A DNA stretch of 64,000 bases from Phylloscopus collybita (Eukaryota; Chordata; Aves; Passeriformes; Phylloscopidae), in contig JAJNNQ010000133.1 in assembly GCA_027886175.1 (NCBI GenBank), forward strand, positions 46,001 through 110,000, read 5' to 3'. Positions 9,607-20,407 of this stretch are shown here, in pieces; position 1 is the stretch's first letter, and each line of letters begins with the position of its first letter. The translations under genes and the position numbers were made by a program. The notes below the pieces were generated by a model. The model made no database searches. It was given only the letters and a program-made list of their open reading frames with translations, and was not told the DNA's origin.

Positions 9607-12499
9607 TCGGCCTGGCCCTGGCCCTGGCATCGCTGCTGCCCACGGCCGGAGCCCGCCGCAGCCAGGACCTGCACTGTGGAGGTGCGGGGGGACACGGGTG
9701 ACAAGGAGGGGACAGTGTGGGACACGGGGGACTGGATGGGACAGGGCAGAGGGGACAGGGTGGGACAGGGCAGGACAGGCTGGGGAAGGGGGGGGAAAGG
9801 GAGGACAGGAACAATGGGGACAGGACAGGAACGGGATGAAATGGGGGAACAGGGCTGAACAGGGGCACAGGGACAGAGGAGACAGCAAGACAGGCCAGGG
9901 TGGCACAGGCCAGGGTGGTGGCACAGGCCTTGGGGTTTTCCAGCTCACCCTGGACAGGCTGAGGGTCTCCAGGCCATGGGGACTCCTCCCTGTACACCCT
10001 CCATCCCAGTCTGCCCCAGTCACACCAGTCTGGCTCCAGGCAGCCACAGCAGCGCCTGCGCCACATCCACCACGTCCCCGTGTCCCCCGCAGCCTGCCGG
10101 GCGCTGGTGGACGAGCTGGAGTGGGAGATCGCCCAGGTGGATCCCAGAAAAACCATCCAGATGGGCTCGTTCCGCATCAACCCCGACGGCAGCCAGTCGG
10201 TGGTGGAGGTGAGGCCCCTCCCGGTGTCCGGGGCCGCCTCGGGGGACACCGCTGACCCCTCCCCCGGGGCCGCAGGTGTTCTCTCGGTGTCCCCGCCACC
10301 CGGGGCTGCCCCGGGGGACGCCGCTGACCCCTCCCCCGGGGGACGCTGCTGACCCCTCCCCGGGGGACACCGCTGACCCCTCCCCAGGGAACACCGCTGA
10401 CCCCTCCCCGGGGGAACACCGCTGACCCCTCCCCCGGGGGACGCTGCTGACCCCTCCCCGGGGAACACCGCTGACCCCTCCCCGGGGGAACACCGCTGAC
10501 CCCTCCCCGGGGGATGCTGCTGACCCCTCCCCGGGGGATGCCGCTGACCCCTCCCCGGGGAACACCGCTGACCCCTCCCCGGGGAACACCGCTGACCCCT
10601 TCCCGGGGGAACGCCGCTGACACCTCCCCGGGGAACGCCGCTGACCCCTCCCCCGGGGCCGCAGGTGCCGTACGCGCGGTCGGAGGCGCACCTGACGGAG
10701 CTCCTGGAGCGGGTGTGCGAGAAGATGAAGGAGTACGGGGAGAAGGCGGACCCGGCCACGCACCGCAAGAGCTACGTCCGGGTCATCTCGCACGACGGCA
10801 CCAAGATGGACCTTTCCGGCGTCAAATTCGACGGGGATGTCACCTCCAGCCTGAAATTCGCGGTGTGCGAGGGGACGGGGGTGGGGCGTGGGTGGCACGG
10901 GGAGGGTCCTGCGGGGGTCGCCGGTGTCACCGGGGCCGTGTCCCGCCTGCTGCAGTGCGAGAGCATCGCCGAGGAGTACGAGGACGAGCTGATCGAGTTC
11001 CTGTCGCACGAGGCTGAGAACGTCAAGGACCGGCTCTGCAGCAAGAGGACGGGTGAGCCAGGGGGGCTGGGGGGCTCTGCTGCTGCTCCCTTGGTGCTGG
11101 GATGGGATTGAGATGAGAGATAAGAGATATGGGAGATGAGGTATGAGATGCCAGCCCAGAGCAGGGGCTGGCCCAGGGGGGTCTCTTGTGTGCTTCTGGG
11201 GGGTTTCTCCTGCTCTGTTTGGAGCTGGCATGGGAGGAGATGCCAGCCCAGAGCAGGGGCTGTCCCTCTGGATCTTTGCTACTCTTCCAGGGGGTTTCTC
11301 CTGCTCTTCCAGGTGTCTCTCCTGCTCCATCTGTGCTGGGATGGGAGGAGATACTGACCCAGAGCAGGGTCTGTCTCTGGGGGTCTTTTTTGCAGTTCCA
11401 AGGAGTTTCTCTTGCTGTTCCAGGGGCTCTCTCTGCTCCATTGGTGCTGGGATTTGCTGCCAGCCCAGAGCTGAGACTGTCCTGTCTCTCCTGCTGTTCT
11501 GGGGGTCTCTCCTGCTCTCCCAGACTCTGAAGCTGCTCCATTGGTGCCAGGAGAGGAGGAGATGCCAGCCCCTGAGCAGGGATTGTCCCAGGGCATCCCT
11601 CTTGCTGTTTGGGGGTTGTGGCTGCTCCGTTGGTGCTGGGATGGGATTTTCTGCCAGCCCAAAGCAGGGAGGAGCTGCAAGTTCATCCCCAAATCCCAGC
11701 ACCCCATTGCAGCCCAGCCTGGACTCTGCTGGCACTGGGGCTTTTTTGGGATGCTGGGGCTGAGCCAGGGCAGCTGACTTGCTGACTCTGTGACCTCTCC
11801 TGCTGCATCCAATGGCCCTGTCCCCATTCTGGGGCTATTTCCAGCTCGCAAACACCCAGGTCAGGGCACAATGTGACCTTTGGGCCACTGCAGTCCTGGA
11901 CGGGGCCCTGGATGGGGCCAGGGCAGGTCCCTTTGTACCTGGTGCAGCCACCAGGGCAGAGCTCTGCCCCAGGGCATCCCGAGGGTCTCCACAGCTGCTC
12001 CTGGGGCTCCTCCTGCATCCAGCAGACGGAGCAGGGAGAGGCCAGGCTGTGGCTGTGGCCACATTTGTCATGAACCACGGGACAAAGGCAGGGAAAGGCT
12101 GCTGGCCCTGGCTCAGGTCACAGCGGGGCCCGGTGCTGGCGTGGGGACAGCAGGGGACAGGGCAGCACAGAGAGTCCCAGGGGGCTCTGATGCGTCCTGA
12201 GGGTCCCAGAGGGCTCTCATATCCTGGGGGTCTCGTGGGGGTCTGGTACATCCTGGGGGTCCCACAGGGCTCTGATGTGACCCAAGGGGCTCTGATGTGA
12301 CCCAAGGGGCCCACAGGGCTGCCATGTCCCGGGGGTCTCGTGGGGCTCTGGTGCATCCTGAGAGTCCTGCAGGGCTCTGGCCATGGAGCTCTGTCACATC
12401 CTGGGAGTGCCACGGGGCTCCAGCACAGCCGGATTGTCCCCCGTTGTCCCCGCAGACCTGTGTGACCACGCGCTGCACATCCCTCACGATGAGCTGTGA
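9582..12499 (+). CDS. CNPY2: CNPY2, canopy FGF signalling regulator 2 (ER saposin-like protein)
   Basis: Coding exons: 9582-9681, 10093-10208, 10665-10862, 10956-11052, 12456-12499 (stop 12497-12499); 184 residues (human about 182). The order is a hydrophobic signal peptide (LLGLALALASLLP), the mature start RRSQDLHC, then a saposin-like cysteine-containing domain (CRALVDELEWEIAQVD, KFACESIAEEYEDELIEF), ending in HDEL, an ER-retrieval signal. CNPY2 is known as an ER-luminal protein linked to the PERK-CHOP arm of the unfolded protein response and to lipoprotein-receptor and myosin-light-chain regulation. ATG 9582 is chosen because MRGWIPALLG matches the family start. An in-frame ATG at 9543 lies in a duplicated copy. 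An acceptor-like AG at 9521-9522 suggests a noncoding exon upstream, but its donor is not certain. Confidence 0.95.
10209..10664. repeat. ~23-bp minisatellite in CNPY2 intron 2, made of acceptor-like units
   Basis: Units of 'accgctgacccctccccgg' fill the intron. The real acceptor (10641-10664, 'ctgacccctcccccggggcc' then gcag) is itself one unit. A second nearly identical acceptor, 'cccccggggccgcaggtg', lies near the 5' end of the intron at about 10261-10278. Every unit thus looks like part of a 3' splice site. Confidence 0.9.
11140..11670. repeat. ~90-110 bp tandem repeat, CNPY2 intron 4
   Basis: The block 'gatgccagcccagagcaggg' recurs about every 90-110 bp (near 11147, 11238, 11347, 11560, 11652), alternating with 'gggtctctcctgctctncc' and 'gctccattggtgctggga'. 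The copies are imperfect. No exon is hidden in them. Confidence 0.8.
12180..12430. repeat. Short tandem repeat at the 3' end of CNPY2 intron 4
   Basis: About five units of 45-50 bp share 'cctgggggtcccacagggct' or close variants. One 25-bp stretch ('ctctgatgtgacccaagggg' core) is directly repeated at about 12269-12315. It lies just before the terminal exon acceptor at 12455. Confidence 0.7.
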
Positions 12500-12817
12500 C
12501 TGCCTCCGGAGCGGGGACCGGGACAGCGCCGGGACCCAGCGGGATGTCCCCGGGATCCGCAGGGATGTCTCCAGGACAGACGGATCTGCCGGGACCTCCA
12601 GGGCTCCGGAGCTGCTGCCTCACCCCGTGCGGAGCTCCCGTCCTATTTATTCCCCGTCCCGGGGCACCGGGACGGCCACGGGGCCGGGGCCACGACCTCG
12701 CTCCTGCCAGGACATTTCAGGGACATTCCCACCCCCGCTGCTGGGGGACACAGGGGGGACACAGGGGCTCGGCCCCCCCGGGGTGGGGGTTTGGGGCTCC
12801 CCCTCCCTGCTGCAGGC

Positions 12818-12823
12818 AATAAA
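12818..12823 (+). terminator. CNPY2: CNPY2 poly(A) signal AATAAA
   Basis: A canonical AATAAA sits 319 bp after the CNPY2 stop codon, followed by GT-rich sequence (tggtgtgtgtgggg at about 12858) suited to a downstream element. It defines a short 3' UTR. Confidence 0.85.
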
Positions 12824-12859
12824 GGGGCCGTGGGCCCATCTGAGGGCAGCTCTGGACTG

Positions 12860-13420
12860 GTGTGTGTGGGGTTGGGGACAGCAGTGTCCCCAGGTGTCCC
12901 CGGTGGCTCGAGATCTCTCGAGGGTGGTGTTCACCCCTCGTGGCTCAGCTGTGGGGCAGGGACAGCGGTCAGCAGCCCATGGCTCTGTGTCACTCTGTCA
13001 CTCTGTGTCACCCCAAGTCACCCAGCCCTGCCACTGCAGGGGCACCATGGGGGTGCGGCCCCTCGGCTGTGGCTGGTCACATCATGTCACCCCACCATTG
13101 GGGGTTTTGGCTCTCAGCTGTCACCCTGCACTGAGAGGGCTCTGTGAGGGTTCTGGCCGCTCTGCCATGGCCTGTGTCACCCCGTGTCACCCGGCCAGGG
13201 TGCAGGAGCCACGGAGGGCTCTGCCCCCCCATTACCCCGTGTCACTCCATTGTGTCACCTGTTGCACCAGGGCCAGTAGGACAGTGCCCTCAGCTGGGAC
13301 AGTGACACGCCACTCCGTGATGTCACCACTGTGCCAGAGACATGCCACAGCCCATCACCTCAAGCCACTGTGGCCACATGCAGGGTGATGTCATGGGCTC
13401 CGGTGATCTCATACCGCCCA
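12860..13420. other. CNPY2-CS intergenic spacer
   Basis: No gene is seen. Short 'tgtgtcaccccgtgtcac'-like runs (about 12985-13330) make it mildly repetitive. The CS promoter begins near 13420. Confidence 0.6.
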
Positions 13421-13426
13421 GCCTGG

Positions 13427-13534
13427 TGACGTCACGGGGCTGCCCCCCGCCCCCGCAGCCGAACCCCACCGAGACACCGCGGCCGCGGGGACGACACCGG
13501 GCCATGACGTCACGCACTGCGGCCGGTGACGTCA
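13427..13534 (+). promoter_or_regulatory. CS: Three full CRE palindromes (TGACGTCA) in the CS promoter
   Basis: Exact TGACGTCA occurs at 13427-13434, 13505-13512 and 13527-13534, about 320-430 bp before the CS start codon. This 8-mer is the consensus site for CREB/ATF factors. CREB control of mitochondrial metabolism is well known, so cAMP-responsive control of CS is a reasonable inference. A gatgtcat half-like site is at 13387-13394. Confidence 0.75.
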
Positions 13535-13621
13535 CGAGACGGGGCGGGCACCCCCTCACCCCACCCCTGCTCCTGATCAGGCGAATGCGGCGGCCACCTA
13601 TAGCTCGCGCCCCCCGCCACT

Positions 13622-13707
13622 TCATTAGCGTAGCCCCGCCCCGCGTCGCCCAACTTGGCCAATAGCGAAGGGGTCTGCCCCGAGAGGGGGCGGGGTTATG
13701 CTAATGA
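13622..13707 (+). promoter_or_regulatory. CS: CS core promoter: GC-box/octamer-like inverted repeat around a CCAAT box
   Basis: Left arm 13622-13642 (TCATTAGC ... CCCCGCCCC) and right arm 13687-13707 (GGGGCGGGG ... GCTAATGA) are reverse complements over 21 nt with two mismatches. The 44-nt spacer holds CCAAT at 13659-13663 (NF-Y type). Each arm pairs a GC box (Sp1/KLF type) with an ATTAGC/GCTAAT element. It lies 150-235 bp upstream of the CS ATG. Confidence 0.75.
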
Positions 13708-13856
13708 CCAGCGCCGCGCTCCGTCCCGCCCTCCTGTTGAGGACCCCCGGCCGCCGCCGCTCCGGCCCCGCTCCCGCCCCGGTCCCGCACCCGGTCCCGG
13801 CCCCGCTCCCGGTCCCGGCCCCGTTCAGTCCCGGCCTGTCCCGTCCCGGTGCCGCC

Positions 13857-16800
13857 ATGACGCTCCTCGCCGCCGGCAGCCGGGCGGCCGCGCGCCTCCG
13901 CGGGCCCAAGGTGAGCGCGCCCGGCCCGGCCTCGCCGCGCCTTAAAGGGGCGACGCCGTGGGGGGGAAGGGAGAGCGGGGGGGTCCGGTTCTTAAAGGGG
14001 CGACGCGGGGGGCGCTGCCTTAAAGGGGCCGCGCGATGGCGGCGGCGGAGCAGGCGGGGGGGATGGTACCGGGGTGATCGGGATCGCGACCGGAGTCGCG
14101 ACAGGGGTCCGGGACCGCCGTGGGCGCGGGGCCGCAGCGGCAGCACGTGGTGGGAACCGGAGCCGGGCGCTCCCGCCGCAGCCTTTTCAGAGCCGGGGGC
14201 ACCGGGAGTGGCTCGGAGGGGGCTCCGGGCCCGGTCCGTGCTCGGGGACTCCACCGGTGCTTCAACCCCTTGTGGGGTCTCCCGCCCCGGGGCAGCCCCC
14301 GCTGCGGGCCCCGGTCCCGCCGTTCCCCCGCCTTGTGCAGCATCGGGATTGGGGGGGGGGTCTCGGGAGCCCCGCACCGGCCCCGGGAACCCGCGCCCGG
14401 CGGCACCGGCAGTGGGGGAATGGAGGCGGGGACCCTCCCCTCCGCCGCCGCCCTTCTCCGGCGTCCCGGTGCCATAGAGGACAACGGGGTCACAGCCAGG
14501 GGACCCCCGTGCGGGCCGAGCGCCGGTACCGGGCCGGAGCGCCCCCGGCCCCTCCGGTTTGTTTGCCTTGGCCGCGGCCCCGGCGTTTCGTAACGGGCCT
14601 TGCGGTGTCTTTATCGAGCGGGCGATATTTTGGGATATTCACGATGCCCCACTTGGCCCTGCTCACCCCTCAAACCGGGCGCACCGGCGCCGCCCCTCCA
14701 CCGGCTTGAGCCGTGATTCCGACCCTCCTCCTCCTCCTCCTCCTCCTCCCCTCGGCCTGACCCCGCACCCCCGAGCCGGGGAACCCCCGCACCCCCGAGC
14801 GCCACGGGAACCCCCGGTGTCCCCCCACACCCCCCAGCCGGTGCCCGCTGTCACCGCCAACACGCGTGACCTTGAGTCGGTGACAGCCGGGACGAGCCGC
14901 GGGGACCCCCAAAACGGGGGGTGACACCGGGGGGGTGACACCGGGGGTGACACGCGGGGCGGGCGGCGACAGCGGCCGCCTTGACCTTGGGGCTTCCTGC
15001 TGCCGCCTCCATTGTTCCGCCAGCATTTTCCCTTCCCGGAGCCGCCTGTTGCGGGGGGACACGGCCCCGCCGCCCGCCACGGCCACACCCGCTTTACCGG
15101 GGACCCCCTGACCGGGCCGGGAGCTGGCGGGGGGCTGGGGGGCACCCGGGGATGGCGGGGGGGTGGGGGGGGGTTCTGTGCAGCGCGGCCCCCCCCGCGC
15201 CCTCCCGGCAGGCAGTGGAAAAAGCGAGTCATGTTCTGGCTCTGCCGCAGGCGCTGCCGCAGCTCCCGGCCCCGGGGAATCTCCGCGTGTCCCCGTGCGC
15301 GGCAGCCCCGGTGTGTCCCGGTGTGTCCCGGTGTGTCCCGGTGTGTCCCGGTGACCCCCAGCGAGCGCGGTGTCCCTGTCCCCTGAGCGCTGCCAGGTGT
15401 TCCCGGGGCTGTTCCCGGGGTTGTCCCCGCGGTTCCCGCTTCCCACGCGTGGGCGAGGAACAAAGTTCGGATTCCCCGGCTCAGGAAAACCGCGGCCGTG
15501 CCTGGCCGGGCCGGGCTCCAGGGAGGAGAGAATTGCGGCCGCATTCCCCGTGCCAGGGCCGGGTGTGGCTGCCAGGGCAGCGCGGGGCCGGCCCGGCTGA
15601 TCCCGGCTCTGATCCGCGCCCGCGTGGGCGAGGGAAGCGCTGCCGGACACGGCGTCCTTGGAAACCGGGGCTGGGGAGGGGCTCTGCTCTGGCTGCACCC
15701 CCCAAAAAAGAGGCTCTGCCCCGGTGACAGGGGGGTCTCTGTGTCCCTTGTCCCACAGAATGCACCGTGTGTCCTCTTCGCTGCTCGCCACGCCAGCGCT
15801 GCCACGGTAAGGGGGGCTCCTGTCCTGTCACCCCTGTCCTGTCACCTGGGACCTCCCTGCTGACACCTCTTCCCTCTCCTGAGACCCCTCTCCAAGGGGA
15901 GGCCCCTTACTTGGCCCCTTTCCTGTCCCCACCTCTCTTGTCACCCCCTCTTCTGTCACCCCGTCCTGTCACTCTTCTCCAGTGGGAGTTCCCTTTCCTG
16001 TCACACCCTTTCCTGCCACCTTTTTCCTGTGGCCTCCTCTCCTGTCACCCCTCTTCAAGGGGGGGACCCTCTCCCATCACCCTCTCTCTTGTCACCCCCT
16101 TTCCTGTCCTCATCCCTTTTGTCCCCCCATTTCCCATCACTGCTCTCCAAGGGGAGTCCCCTCTCCTCTCGTTGCTCCCTCTCCTGCCCCACCTCTTCTG
16201 TCACCCTCTTGGATGTCACACTTCTCTCCCGTCCCCTCTCTCACATCGCCCTCCTTTGTCACCAGAACCTCAAAGACGTCCTGGCCACCATGATCCCCAA
16301 GGAGCAGGCGAAGATCAAGAGCTTCCGGCAGCAGCACGGCAGCACGGCCATCGGGCAGATCACGGTGGACATGGTGAGTGTGCGGCCACCGCGGCCGCGC
16401 CGGGGCCACCGGGCCCCGCCAGCGCCCCTCACCGCGCCCTCCCGGCCCCTTGCAGGTGTACGGCGGCATGAGGGGCATGAAAGGGCTGATCTACGAGACC
16501 TCTGTGCTGGATCCTGATGAGGTAGGGCCCCATCCCATCCCATCCCATCCCATCCCATCCCATCCCATCCCATCCCAGTGATCCCATCCCAGTGATCCCA
16601 TCTCATCCCATCCCAGTGATCCTATTCCATCCCATCCCATCCCTGGATCCCATCCCTGGATCCCATCCCAGTGATACCATCTCACCCCATCCCATCCCAT
16701 CCCATCCCATCCCATCCCATCCCATCCCAGTGATCCTATCTCATCCCATCCCAGTGATCCTATTCCATCCCATCCCATCCCAGTCATCCCTGGATCCCAT

Positions 16801-19800
16801 CCCATCCCATCCCAGTCATCCCTGGATCCCATCCCATCCCATCCCATCCCAGTGATCCTGTTCCATCCCATTCCTGGATCCCATCCCATGGATCCCACCC
16901 CACCCCATCCCAGTGATCCCATCCCATCCCACCCGGCCCCGCTGACGCTCCCGGCCCCGCAGGGCATCCGCTTCCGTGGGTACAGCATTCCCGAGTGCCA
17001 GAAGAAGCTGCCCAAAGCTGCAGGGGGAGAGGAGCCGCTGCCCGAGGGGCTCTTCTGGCTGCTGGTGACCGGAGAAATCCCCACCCAGGAGCAGGTAGGG
17101 CCGGGCCGGGGCTGGCACGCGGCCGAGGGGGCTCCGGCAGCCCCCGGCCCCACCGCTCAGCCCCGGTGCCTCCCCGCAGGTGACCTGGCTGTCCCGGGAA
17201 TGGGCCAAGCGCGCGGCTCTGCCCTCCCACGTGGTGACCATGCTGGACAACTTCCCCACCAACCTGCACCCCATGTCCCAGCTGAGCGCCGCCGTCACCG
17301 CCCTCAACAGCGAGAGCAAGTTCGCCCGCGCCTACGCCGAGGGCATCCACCGCGCCAAGTACTGGGAGGTACGGGGGGGATTTGGGGCCGGATTTGGGGT
17401 GCAGGGGGGGAAGGTTGGGGTAACCCCAAATCCAGCCCTGATCTCATCACCCCGTGGTCTCGCCCCAGTTTGTCTATGAGGACGCCATGGACCTGATCGC
17501 CAAGCTGCCGTGCGTGGCCGCCAAGATTTACCGCAACCTGTACCGCGAGGGCAGCGGCATCGGGGCCATCGACCCCAACCTCGACTGGTCCCACAACTTC
17601 ACCAACATGCTGGGCTACACCGACCCGCAGTTCATCGAGCTGATGCGGCTCTACCTCACCATCCACAGGTGGGGGGAGCTGGCGGCTGCACCCAGAGCAG
17701 CCGGGGACGTGGAGGAGGCGGGGGTTTGGCTCCGCTCCCGAGCCCGGGACTTGCCCGGGCTGCTCCCCGGGTGTCACCGGGAGCTGGGGCGGGGCTGAAC
17801 CGGGCTGGCAACATTGTACTGGGGGAGGTGTTGGGTGAGGCTGGGGGAGTTCTGATGGCCCCCTGGCCCCCCCGGCAGTGACCACGAGGGAGGGAATGTG
17901 AGCGCCCACACCAGCCACCTGGTGGGCAGCGCCTTGTCTGACCCGTACCTCGCCTTCGCCGCCGCCATGAACGGGCTGGCCGGGCCCCTGCACGGCCTCG
18001 CCAACCAGGTGGGCACCGCTCCTTGTCCGTGTGTCCCTCTCCCTGTCCGTGTGTCCCTTTCCCTTGTCCGTGTGCCCCTTTTCCCTGTCCATGTGTCCCT
18101 TTTCCTGTCCATGTGTCCCTCTCTCTGTCCGTGTGTCCCTCTCCCTGTCACTCTGTCCATGGCCCTCTCCCTGTCAGTCTGTCCCTCCTGCCCATGTGTC
18201 CCTCTTCCGGTCCTGTCACTCTCCCTTGTCCAAGTTGCTCTTCCTGTCTGTCTGTCCCACCTCCTGTCCATGTGTCCCTCTCCCTGTCTGTCCCTCCTGT
18301 TCATGCATCCCTCGTGCCCGTCCCTCTCCCCATTGGTTTGTCCCTCTGCCCATCCGTGTGTCCCTCTGCCCATCCGTGTGTCCCTCTGCCCATCCGTGTG
18401 TCCCTCTGTCCCTCTGTCCCTGTGCCCCATTCCCTGCTCTCACTCCCCGTTCCCACAGGAGGTGCTGCTCTGGCTCACTGACCTGCAGAAGGAGCTGGGC
18501 AAGGAGGTGTCTGACGAGAAGCTGCGGGATTTCATCTGGAACACGCTCAACTCGGGCAGGGTGAGGCTGGGGGCCCTGCTGGGGCTCGGGGGCTGCGCCA
18601 GGGCCCAGGGCCAGGCTCTGAGCCCCCGTCCCTGCAGGTGGGAGGTCGGGGCTGGGGCTGGGGCTGGGGTCAGGATTGGGATTGGGGTTGGGGTCAGGAT
18701 TGCAGCTGGGGCTGGGGTTGGGGTAAGGATTGAGGTTGGGATCAGGATTGGGGTCAGGATTGTGGCTGGGGCTGGAGTTAGCGTTAGGGGTTGGGGCTGG
18801 GGTCAGGATTGATTGGGATTGGGGTTGGGGTCAGGATTGCAGCTGGGGCTGGGGTTGGGGTCAGATTGGGGCTGGGGCTGGGGTTGGGATAAGGATTGGG
18901 GTTGGGATCAGGATTGGGGTCAGGATTGCGGCTGGGGCTGGGGTTGGGGTCAGGATTGGGGTCAGAATGGGGCTGGGGCTGGGGTTGGGGTCAGGATTGG
19001 GGTCAGGATTGTGGCTGGGGCTGGAGTTAGGGTTAGGGGTTGGGGCTGGGGTCAGGATTGATTGGGATTGGGGTTGGGGTCAGGATTGCAGCTGGGGCTG
19101 GGGTTGGGGTAAGGATTGGGGTTGGGGTCAGGATTGGGGTCAAGATTGGGGCTGGGGCTGGGGTTGGGGTCAGGATTGGGGTTAGGGTTAGGAGTTGGGG
19201 CTGGGGTTGGGGTCAGGATTGGGGTCAGATTGGGGCTGGGGCTGGGGTTGGGGTCAGGATTGGGGCTGGGGCTGGGGTTGGGGTCAGGATTGGGGTTAGG
19301 GTTAGGAGTTGGGGCTGGGGTTGGCTGTTCCAGGCCCAGGCTCTGAGCCCTGTCCCTGCAGGTGGTGCCGGGCTATGGCCACGCCGTGCTGCGGAAGACG
19401 GACCCGCGCTACACCTGCCAGCGGGAGTTCGCCCTCAAGCACCTGCCCAAGGACCCGCTGTTCAAGCTCGTGGCGCAGCTCTACAAGATCGTCCCCAACG
19501 TGCTGCTGGAGCAGGGCAAGGCCAAGAACCCCTGGCCCAACGTGGACGCCCACAGCGGGGTCCTGCTGCAGGTGAGCCTGGGATCCTCTGTCCCTTTCCC
19601 TGGCTGTGTCCTTCTCTCCGTCCTGTCTGTCCCTTTCCCTGTCCGTGTATATGTGTCCCTCTCCTTGTCTTGTCTCTCTCCTGTTCCATCTGTCCCTTTC
19701 TCTGTCTATCCTTTTCCATGTCCTCGTCCTGTCTATCCTTCCTCCTGTCCGTGCGTCCCTCTCCCTGTTTGTCTCTCCTCCTGTCCACGTGTCCCTCTTG

Positions 19801-20407
19801 CTGTCTGTCCCTCTCCCTGTTCTCCTTCCTGTGTGTCTCTCTGTCCCTGTCCATCTGTCCTTCTCCCTGTCCTGTCCATCTCTTTCCCTGTCCCACCTCT
19901 CCTCTCCTCTCCTCTCCTCTCCTCTCCTCTCCTCTCCTCTCCTCTCCTCTCCTCTCCTCTCCTCTCCTCTCCTCTCCTCTCCTCTCCTCTCCTCTCCTCT
20001 CCTCTCCTCTCCTCTCCTCTCCTCTCCTCTCCTCTCCTCTCCTCTCCTCTCCTCTCCTCTCCTCTCCTCTCCTCTCCCCATCCATCCCTTTCCCTGTCCC
20101 ATCTTTCCTCTCTCCCTGTCCGTTTATCCCTCTCCCTGTCGGTTTGTCCCTCTCCCTGTCTGTTTGTCCCTGTCCCTGTGCCCTGGGGGTGCTCCCGGCC
20201 TCCCCGTGACCCCCCCTCCACCCCGTGTCCCCTCAGTACTACGGCATGAAGGAGATGAATTACTACACGGTGCTGTTCGGGGTGTCGCGGGCCCTGGGCG
20301 TCCTCTCTCAGCTCATCTGGAGCCGGGCGCTGGGATTCCCCCTGGAGAGGCCCAAATCCATGAGCACCAAGGGCCTGATGCAGCTGGTGGGCTACAAATC
20401 CGGGTAA
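13857..20407 (+). CDS. CS: CS, mitochondrial citrate synthase (complete, 11 exons)
   Basis: Condenses acetyl-CoA and oxaloacetate to citrate in the mitochondrial matrix, the first step of the TCA cycle. Exons: 13857-13910, 15759-15806, 16266-16373, 16456-16521, 16963-17094, 17180-17368, 17469-17668, 17879-18008, 18459-18560, 19362-19571, 20237-20407 (stop 20405-20407); 469 residues (human 466). The start sits in a perfect gccgccATG context. Exons 1-2 give an Arg/Ala-rich targeting peptide ending AARHASA. Catalytic residues are present: His in [12 protein letters not shown] (17991), His in [12 protein letters not shown] (19380) and Asp in [10 protein letters not shown] (19545). All splice phases agree. 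It ends MQLVGYKSG. Confidence 0.98.
13911..15758. other. CS intron 1: CpG-rich with small simple repeats
   Basis: The 1.85-kb first intron is extremely GC-rich in its first 700 bp, the downstream half of the promoter CpG island. A (TCC)n run lies at about 14724-14750 and four copies of the 10-mer gtgtgtcccg at 15311-15350. No other feature could be supported. Confidence 0.7.
16522..16945. repeat. (CCCAT)n pentanucleotide microsatellite, CS intron 4
   Basis: Long runs of cccat are interrupted by 'cccagtgatc' and 'cctggatc' variants and fill almost the whole intron between 16521 and 16963. Being a 5-mer it is open in all forward frames, which creates long spurious ORFs. Confidence 0.95.
18018..18440. 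repeat. Pyrimidine-rich 'gtccctctccct' repeat, CS intron 8
   Basis: Degenerate tandem units of about 18-24 bp ('ccgtgtgtccctctccctgt') run from the donor of exon 8 to close to the acceptor of exon 9. The last part has three 21-bp-spaced 'tctgcccatccgtgtgtccc' copies at about 18350-18405. Confidence 0.8.
18561..19361. repeat. G-rich minisatellite in CS intron 9, flanked by two copies of the exon 10 acceptor
   Basis: The array is made of 'ggggtcaggattggggctgg' and 'ggggttggggt' units, with many G4-capable runs. At its 5' end, 18610-18640, the sequence 'caggctctgagccc' plus 'gtccctgcaggtg' repeats the true exon 10 acceptor region at 19334-19364. A higher-order unit of roughly 240 bp is visible (two nearly identical blocks from about 18720 and 18960). 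Confidence 0.9.
19895..20078. repeat. (CTCCT)n pentanucleotide microsatellite, CS intron 10
   Basis: An almost uninterrupted run of cctct from about 19897 to 20076, about 36 copies. Flanking sequence on both sides is 'gtccctctccctgtc'-like, related to the intron 8 repeat. Long ORFs across it on both strands are artefacts. Confidence 0.97.

Noticed and set aside
16522..20078. Long ORFs over the CCCAT and CTCCT microsatellites in CS introns 4 and 10
   Set aside because: Pentanucleotide repeats without stop codons are open in all frames. The CS exons on either side splice across them with consistent phase.
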